Shown here: piece after piece, positions 58,973-64,000 of the stretch
How positions within the stretch are numbered: position 1 is the stretch's first letter
How the letters are laid out: each line of letters begins with the position of its first letter
Origin: CALJFL01 sp964590005
GTDB lineage: Bacteria > Pseudomonadota > Gammaproteobacteria > Pseudomonadales > Halieaceae
Length of the DNA: 64,000 nt
Assembly (NCBI GenBank): GCA_964590005.1
Contig: CAZPVJ010000151.1
Location: 9,125-73,124, forward strand
Direction: 5' to 3'
The notes under the pieces: model-generated
Database searches by the model: none
Told to the model about the DNA's origin: nothing
The model's input: the letters and a program-made list of their open reading frames with translations, nothing else
Translations under genes and position numbers: made by a program

Positions 58973-61672
58973 CTAGAAGTTGTAACGTACCCGGGCTCCA
59001 AAGGTCCGTGGATTCGGTAGAGACAGGTTGGCCGAAAAAGGAGGCACCTGTCCACCCGGCATAAAGCCATAGCTCACGTTGCCCAGACCGGACTGAATAT
59101 CGTCCTCATCGGTCAGATTGTTCACATAGGCGGTAATCAGCCAGTTCTCATTGCTCATGCCAGCCGTAAAGTCCACCAGCCAGATCGAGGGGATATAGCT
59201 GAGGTTACCTTGATCAAGATACTGCTTGGATCGATAGTTACTGAACAACTCACCGAAGAAGGACCAACCCTCACCGAACTGCCCGTCGTAACGGGCCGCC
59301 AGGATTCCCGTGTCTTCCGGTGTATTGGTGAACTCCTTACCACTGAAGTCGCCTTCAGCATTACCCGAAAGGACACGGTCGTAAGTACCGGGGTTGCCCA
59401 CATCGCTAATGTTGAAATCCTCGTACTCGGTATCCACGTGGGTCCAGGCCGCGGTGAACGTCCAGTTGGCGGAAGGCCGATAGATCGCTTCCATTTCAAC
59501 GCCGAGGATTTCACTTTCTCCAGCATTGGTCACTGAAACGTTGGAAACACCAGCACTATTGGTAATGAAGAAGGGTACCTGCTGATCGGTATAGTCGTTA
59601 TAGAACACCGCGGCGTTCAGCCGAAGCCGGTTATCCAGCAAATCAGATTTCACGCCCAGCTCATAGGCCCAGAGCTCCTCTGGCTTGTAGTGACCGGTAG
59701 AGATATCACCGTTGCCGTCGGTTGTGGCGATGCCACCCGGTTTAAAACCCTTACCGGCCGAGGCATACAGGAACACGTCGTCATTCACCTGCCAGTCGGC
59801 TCCCACCCTGGGTACAAATTCAGATTCCTCGACGCTTTCCTTCTGGAACTCTGGCACCGTGGAGAAGGTCTCAGGGTTGAAGTACGGCATATTGAGGAAG
59901 CCGTTGATAAACGTATCAATGGGCAGACTCTTGTAATCAATGTCTTCTTCCAGGTAACGCCCTTCCACCGTCATCCGCACGGAATCGCTGAAGTTGTAGA
60001 CAAATGAGGCTGCCACAGACCAGTGTTCCGTATCGCGGAACATGGGTATCGGGTTAGGCGTCATTTCTTCCTGTACGCCGCTGAAGAACGGGCAGGTCTC
60101 GACCTTGCCAGGCACCGCGCAGAACGGGTCGGCAAAACGCGAGAGGACTGAATTCCAGTAGGTCGTATCCATGGTTTCGCGGGCCCACCACATCTGGTTC
60201 ATGACCGCATCCATATCCTCTTCCCAATAAAGCACGTCGGCCATCCACTCAAGGTCGCCAACTTCGCCCGTAAAACGGAATTCCTGGGAGAACTGGTCAT
60301 ACTCGAAAGAGGTATCCGAGTTGGTGTTGACGCCAAACTGGGTAAATTCCGCCGTCGGATCATTGTTCAGGGGTGTGAAATCAGGCGGATCGCCGAAGGG
60401 GTCGGCGAACATATACTGGGGATCAAAATTGGCGGAGCCAGGCCCCAACGTCTCCAGGTCGAAATTAGTCAGGTCAAAGTCTTCTTCGATAGAAGTCTCG
60501 TTGGTGGTAAAGCCTGTCAGTGACAGTATTTCTATATCGCCAACAATCCAGTCAAGCTCCAGGGTAGCGCGGAAATTTTCGATCTCGCTGCCTTTGAAGT
60601 CCCTGCCAGTCTGCGGATTCGGCGACTGATCTATGTCGCGTTCGCCAACGTCACGCATGTCACCAATCAACATTGAGGCACAGGTTGTCGAGCCGCCCAC
60701 CAGGTAAGCAAAAGACGACGATTGTGCGCAATCTTCAGGGCTAGACTCAGGGAAGCCGAAAGCACCCCCGGGGATCGGTACATTCTTGGCACCTTTCTGG
60801 AGACTTCCTAGCAGGAAAAAGTCACCAGGCTCACTGACATTGGTCAGGCTGTTATTCGCAACGACAGCTCGCGGGGTATAAGACTCATCGGCATACTCTG
60901 CTCTGAAGTACGCGGTGAAGTCGCCGTCAGGTGTGAAATTCAGGGTGACGGCAACACCGTCCTGCTCAACGCCACCGAGGTCATCGCCGGTATTGGGATT
61001 CTCGTAGTGCCCGTCAAAATCCGAGGTCAGCAGGGTGACACCCATGGCGAGAGTATCTTCAATCAGCGGGAAAGAGGCATTACCGTAGCCCTTCCAGTAG
61101 CCATGCTCGTCGTACTCACCCTCAACGTAACCGTACAGGCCATCACTGGCGACCGGGCGCTTGGTGATATAGTTCACCGCACCAGCAAAGGCAGAGCGAC
61201 CATAAGTCACGCTCTGCGGCCCCTTGATCACCTCTACCCGCTCGAGATCGAGCAAGCTCAGGTTGGCGAAGGCACCGCCACCGGCGACGGTCAGGGTCTC
61301 GGAGGAAATATCAATACCGTCAACCATGATGGCGACATTGGGACGGCCCCGGTTGATACTCATTCCGCGGATCACCGGGCGCGTATCATTGGGCAGTACA
61401 CCCTGCTGGAAAGTCAGTCCCGGGGCATATTTGGCCACGTCTTCAAGGGTTGTGATGGCTTTTTCATCGAGCTGAGCGGCCCCCAGGGCATCAATAGCAA
61501 TCGGTACCGACTGCAGGTTCTCGACTTTTTTCCGCGCTGTTACCAGGACCTCTTCCAGCGCGAAATCTTCGCCCTGCAGTGCCGTGACCGTGCGGGCCTG
61601 GCCAAAAGACTGGAGCGATGTGGCCAGCGTTCCCGCCGCAATCGCAATCGCTATCTGCTTCTTCTTTAACAT
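58973..61672 (-). CDS. TonB-dependent outer-membrane receptor
   Basis: 899 residues. Signal peptide AIAIAAGTLATSLQSFGQA, a TonB box EEVLVTARK, a plug domain with TFQQGVLPNDTRPVIRGMSINR and EVIKGPQSVTYGRSAFAGAV, a large beta-barrel and a C-terminal aromatic residue (GARVRYNF). It diverges in sequence from the receptor at 37794. Its promoter carries a TTGTTAT-N6-ATAACAT palindrome, unlike the first receptor, so the two respond to different regulators. Probably takes up an organic substrate. Confidence 0.95.
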   Translation of the reverse strand: MLKKKQIAIAIAAGTLATSLQSFGQARTVTALQGEDFALEEVLVTARKKVENLQSVPIAIDALGAAQLDEKAITTLEDVAKYAPGLTFQQGVLPNDTRPVIRGMSINRGRPNVAIMVDGIDISSETLTVAGGGAFANLSLLDLERVEVIKGPQSVTYGRSAFAGAVNYITKRPVASDGLYGYVEGEYDEHGYWKGYGNASFPLIEDTLAMGVTLLTSDFDGHYENPNTGDDLGGVEQDGVAVTLNFTPDGDFTAYFRAEYADESYTPRAVVANNSLTNVSEPGDFFLLGSLQKGAKNVPIPGGAFGFPESSPEDCAQSSSFAYLVGGSTTCASMLIGDMRDVGERDIDQSPNPQTGRDFKGSEIENFRATLELDWIVGDIEILSLTGFTTNETSIEEDFDLTNFDLETLGPGSANFDPQYMFADPFGDPPDFTPLNNDPTAEFTQFGVNTNSDTSFEYDQFSQEFRFTGEVGDLEWMADVLYWEEDMDAVMNQMWWARETMDTTYWNSVLSRFADPFCAVPGKVETCPFFSGVQEEMTPNPIPMFRDTEHWSVAASFVYNFSDSVRMTVEGRYLEEDIDYKSLPIDTFINGFLNMPYFNPETFSTVPEFQKESVEESEFVPRVGADWQVNDDVFLYASAGKGFKPGGIATTDGNGDISTGHYKPEELWAYELGVKSDLLDNRLRLNAAVFYNDYTDQQVPFFITNSAGVSNVSVTNAGESEILGVEMEAIYRPSANWTFTAAWTHVDTEYEDFNISDVGNPGTYDRVLSGNAEGDFSGKEFTNTPEDTGILAARYDGQFGEGWSFFGELFSNYRSKQYLDQGNLSYIPSIWLVDFTAGMSNENWLITAYVNNLTDEDDIQSGLGNVSYGFMPGGQVPPFSANLSLPNPRTFGARVRYNF

Positions 61673-61790
61673 TCTAACCCCCGAAGGATGAGTAAAGTCT
61701 TATTTCCGCGCCCGTTCCGGTCTTCACTGCCGGTTTCGATTCGCAATCCGGCCGCGGTTTATCCCGCTTCCCGGACACCTGCATACCCTA

Positions 61791-61810
61791 TTGTTATGCT
61801 TTTATAACAT
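61791..61810. promoter_or_regulatory. Palindromic operator TTGTTAT-N6-ATAACAT
   Basis: TTGTTAT-GCTTTT-ATAACAT; the arms match the 18690-18709 site except for the last base. It lies between the TonB receptor (start 61672) and the racemase-like gene end at 61827, about 120 nt upstream of the receptor ATG. The remaining 61673-61826 sequence holds no gene. Confidence 0.6.
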
Positions 61811-61826
61811 TTGCCCATGACAAATA

Positions 61827-62603
61827 TCAAAATTCTTCCATCAAGCGACCCTTCCCAGTCACTTTATCGTCGATCCCGCAACTGCGCAGGGCATGCCAGA
61901 TCGTTGCCACATTGATCGGTATCAGCGGCTTCTCCAATGTATGCTCCAGAGTCGGAAAAAGGTCAACCGTTGACAGGTTGGTTCCGCACTGGACGATGGC
62001 GTCAACATCATCGCCATCCACTTGCCGGACCGCCTCCAGGACGTCGCTGATCGGCGTCTCCGCGATCGCCGTGGCAGAAGCGCAATTGAGGCCACAAATC
62101 CCTTTGACCTCAAAACCGATCTCGCTGAAAAACTGGCGCACGTTGTCGTCACCCACAGGCGGATAAGGCGTAATCACCGACAAGGTTTTGGCACCAAAAT
62201 TGGCGAGCGCCTGACGGGTCGCCTCGGCGCCGGTAGTCAGCCCGAGATCGCCAATATGTTCGCGAATTCCCTCCTCGAAGCGCTGGCTACCTTCAAGCCC
62301 CCCCCAGAATGTTTCGGCCGACATGCCCAGCATGATATGACCCACCTTGGCAGATATCACATTGCGCAGGGCCATAGGGATTTCTCCACGCATAATGTCC
62401 AGGAAGCGCTCAAACACTGAATCCACACCCTCCCCGGTACTTTCCTGCTCATCGGCCCAGTTCCTCAACTCGATCCAGAATCGGGAGGGGTGCCAGGTGA
62501 CACCGTCAATGCCGAACTTCTGCAAGTCGTACTCCACACCGGTGTTGGTCGAGGGGATCACCACTCCAATCTGGGCGCGCCGCGCAATCTGGTAGTTGTC
62601 CAT
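61827..62603 (-). CDS. Asp/Glu racemase-superfamily protein (maleate isomerase / arylmalonate decarboxylase-like)
   Basis: 258 residues. AQIGVVIPSTNTGVEYDLQK is the N-terminal strand of maleate cis-trans isomerase/arylmalonate decarboxylase proteins. The second cysteine is kept (C206 in AIVQCGTNLSTVDLF), but the first catalytic-Cys position reads MLGMSAETFWGG, without Cys. A one-cysteine layout with a GxS segment is what arylmalonate decarboxylases show, rather than two-Cys racemases or maleate isomerase. It is upstream of the TonB receptor on the same strand. Reaction therefore possibly decarboxylation of a malonate; not settled. Confidence 0.82.
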   Translation of the reverse strand: MDNYQIARRAQIGVVIPSTNTGVEYDLQKFGIDGVTWHPSRFWIELRNWADEQESTGEGVDSVFERFLDIMRGEIPMALRNVISAKVGHIMLGMSAETFWGGLEGSQRFEEGIREHIGDLGLTTGAEATRQALANFGAKTLSVITPYPPVGDDNVRQFFSEIGFEVKGICGLNCASATAIAETPISDVLEAVRQVDGDDVDAIVQCGTNLSTVDLFPTLEHTLEKPLIPINVATIWHALRSCGIDDKVTGKGRLMEEF

Positions 62604-62704
62604 GGGGGAATGCTTCTATTTCGCTTATCGGTGGAGGTGCTTGTTATACCCCAGCGCCTGAAAACGCCTCATGATATTTGTCAAAAGGCCGGTGTCCTTT
62701 CGGT

Positions 62705-63373
62705 CTACTGCCCTGGGAGGGGCGCGGCGCCGCTGACCAGTGCGTCCAGGTATTCGGGTGAAATCAGGTGACAGTAGTACACACCTTTAAAGCTGTCGGG
62801 CATTGGGATATACCACGCGTCGGGCACATAAAGAGATCTGGACAGAAGATGGACAGCGCCGTTTTCGTCTAGCGACACCGGCTGAAACGGCCAGGGGTCC
62901 AGCCACATGGGCCCTATGAATGTCGAGTCCTCCTCGTCAATCACGAAGCGGTCCCTGGGCAGGGCAATCGACGTCCCCGCATCCTGACTAAACCGGCTCT
63001 CCAACATTTGGGCCAAAACAGTTTCGCAACTCTGGCTGCTGCCTGCCACCGCTCCCCGGGTGCCATAGACCGCGTTGATTTGTTCGGCGGTTTTCATCTT
63101 GCAGGACACCACCCTGGGAATACCCGTACTCTCCTCCGGATTGCTGGAGAACTGTGCGACAGCCAGGGGATCGATAGAGGCCTTTGACTCCACGAACGCC
63201 TCGTGGTCCTGGAAGACAACAACCTGCGCCTGCAAACCCGTCTGTGCAATCCACTGCTGGGCCTTGCCGCAAAACTCCTCGGCGTGGGAAAGGGGCGAAA
63301 ACAGCACCGGGAGGGCCAGCAGTAGGGTGAGACGGGCCCAGGTTGGAACGGAGGACATCAGGGAGTACATCAT
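62705..63373 (-). CDS. Exported hypothetical protein
   Basis: About 222 residues starting at one of two adjacent ATGs (63373 or 63370), with a signal peptide (ARLTLLLALPVLFSPLSHA). Mature part has four or more Cys (EEFCGKAQQWIA, VVSCKMKTAEQ, SQSCETVLAQM, YYCHLISPEY) likely in disulfides. No domain recognised; the C-terminal half (IPMPDSFKGVYYCHLISPEYLDA) resembles periplasmic alpha/beta-hydrolase-like hypothetical proteins only loosely. Divergent from the membrane protein at 63471. Confidence 0.75.
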   Translation of the reverse strand: MMYSLMSSVPTWARLTLLLALPVLFSPLSHAEEFCGKAQQWIAQTGLQAQVVVFQDHEAFVESKASIDPLAVAQFSSNPEESTGIPRVVSCKMKTAEQINAVYGTRGAVAGSSQSCETVLAQMLESRFSQDAGTSIALPRDRFVIDEEDSTFIGPMWLDPWPFQPVSLDENGAVHLLSRSLYVPDAWYIPMPDSFKGVYYCHLISPEYLDALVSGAAPLPGQ

Positions 63374-63420
63374 TGTCGGGAAAATCGCCAGCTGAATGGT
63401 CAACTGGGCTATTAAATCAT

Positions 63421-63447
63421 ATTGATATAATATTAGTACATATCAAT
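63421..63447. promoter_or_regulatory. Long inverted repeat and promoter of the 63471 gene
   Basis: Perfect 8-bp arms ATTGATAT (63421-63428) and ATATCAAT (63440-63447) around an 11-nt centre. It encloses a consensus -10, TATAAT (63426-63431). The stretch GATATAATATTAGTACA (63424-63440) matches 15 of 17 bases at 15328-15344. Likely an operator over the promoter. Confidence 0.55.
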
Positions 63448-63470
63448 TGTAATTCTCATGGGAAAAGACG

Positions 63471-64000
63471 ATGAGTACCGATACGACGGCTAATGGGCAG
63501 GCAAGCTCACAGATCAACCTGCGCAAGGCGCCCCTGCTGGGCGGCATGATTGTGGTGATGATGATCTGCGAGAAAATGCTGGCGCACACTTACACGGCAA
63601 TCACTATCTATGTTTTGCCCGAACCCTGGAAATGGGTTGTGCCTTTCTTTGTCGGTTGTATCGGCGTCTGGCTGGTACTTCGTGGGATGGGGAAAGACGA
63701 AGTGAAGGGCTCGCTGTTCGGCTATCTCGGTGCCGTACTGATCTGGATGTCCTGGTTTGAATCAGGTTTGCCTCTCATGGCACACGCAGCACAGATACCC
63801 CCGGCCATACCGGAAGACGGCAACGTGATGGCTGGGTTACTGGGCGAGCACATCTTCCTGCAGATGAGCGGCATTTTCTGCATCGTCAGTTTGTTTTTTA
63901 TCACCCTCAACAAAGACGTGCGCTGCCGCATGCTGTTGTGGATTCGCCGCGCGCTGCGACTGACCACCGTTACGGGTAAGCCCACACAGGGCTATAGACC
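63471..64000 (+). CDS. Membrane protein of unknown function (3' end beyond window)
   Basis: ATG at 63471 with GGGAAAAG upstream; the frame stays open to the window end (176 codons seen). Four hydrophobic segments: APLLGGMIVVMMICEKMLAH, WVVPFFVGCIGVWLVL, LFGYLGAVLIWMSWFESGLP, ILQMSG-like FLQMSGIFCIVSLFFITL. No family recognised. Preceded by a palindromic promoter shared with the exported protein gene. Confidence 0.7.
   Translation, partial: MSTDTTANGQASSQINLRKAPLLGGMIVVMMICEKMLAHTYTAITIYVLPEPWKWVVPFFVGCIGVWLVLRGMGKDEVKGSLFGYLGAVLIWMSWFESGLPLMAHAAQIPPAIPEDGNVMAGLLGEHIFLQMSGIFCIVSLFFITLNKDVRCRMLLWIRRALRLTTVTGKPTQGYR

Noticed and set aside
1..64000. CRISPR arrays, tRNA/rRNA genes, insertion sequences or prophage
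   Set aside because: I looked for regularly spaced repeats, terminal inverted repeats with transposase frames, integrases and cloverleaf sequences and found none. A tool search (tRNAscan, Infernal) would be decisive.

Overview
The window looks like a dense catabolic island from a free-living, probably marine, gammaproteobacterium. The reasons are moderately GC-rich coding DNA, two large TonB-dependent receptors, a homodimeric (gammaproteobacterial-type) pyruvate dehydrogenase E1, many CoA-dependent degradation genes, and simple intrinsic terminators. Halieaceae or a related order is my guess, at low confidence. I saw no rRNA, tRNA, IS element, phage gene or CRISPR array. Almost every base is coding, with many ATGA-type overlaps that mark operons.

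Region 1 (1-6.8 kb): a TetR regulator diverges from an operon of a SnoaL-like protein, acyl-CoA synthetase, two MaoC-type hydratase subunits, a thiolase-like lipid-transfer protein, a DUF35 protein and a Rieske oxygenase alpha subunit. The hydratase/thiolase/DUF35 block resembles the ChsH-Ltp2 hydratase/retro-aldolase module of steroid side-chain degradation. A 15-bp palindrome occurs at both ends of this region. Region 2 (6.8-11 kb): a GST-like protein, an Lrp regulator divergent from a PLP enzyme, and a sodium:solute symporter. Region 3 (11-15.2 kb): a minus-strand operon of a NicO-type metal transporter with a His-rich loop, an amidohydrolase, a CaiB CoA-transferase, a small protein and a cupin with a very His-rich tail.

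Region 4 (15.4-28 kb): LeuC/LeuD-like hydro-lyase, CaiB, HMG-CoA-lyase-like protein, a second CaiB, nitroreductase, acyl-CoA dehydrogenase, MaoC hydratase, a GntR/UTRA regulator, a CitE-like lyase, an MmgE/PrpD protein and a 4-hydroxybutyryl-CoA-dehydratase-like flavoprotein. Together these fit degradation of a branched C5-type dicarboxylate through CoA esters to acetyl-CoA or propionyl-CoA and pyruvate. Region 5 (28-44 kb): hydantoinase/oxoprolinase A and B, another CaiB, an alpha/beta-hydrolase-fold protein, three isochorismatase-type amidases, an EamA transporter, a TauD/TfdA dioxygenase, a TonB receptor, a fifth CaiB, an SDR and a polysaccharide-deacetylase-like protein. A shared operator (AAATGTCCGTACATTT) recurs at six promoters from 20.9 to 40.5 kb and ties regions 4 and 5 into one regulon, most likely of the GntR at 23.5 kb.

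Region 6 (44-54 kb): pyruvate-dehydrogenase E1 with a 6-TM protein, an aldehyde dehydrogenase, DUF2141, a DUF169-PCP_red fusion, and a nitrilase/VOC/unknown operon. Region 7 (54-64 kb): an operon of two NAD(P)-binding oxidoreductases, a red-chlorophyll-catabolite-reductase-like protein and an MFS transporter; then a quinone oxidoreductase, a second TonB receptor, an Asp/Glu racemase/arylmalonate-decarboxylase-type enzyme, a secreted protein and a partial membrane protein.

Read together, the window encodes outer-membrane uptake, imide or amide hydrolysis, CoA activation and carbon-carbon cleavage of an unidentified N-containing branched substrate. A speculative candidate is alkyl-maleimides or bilins derived from tetrapyrroles.
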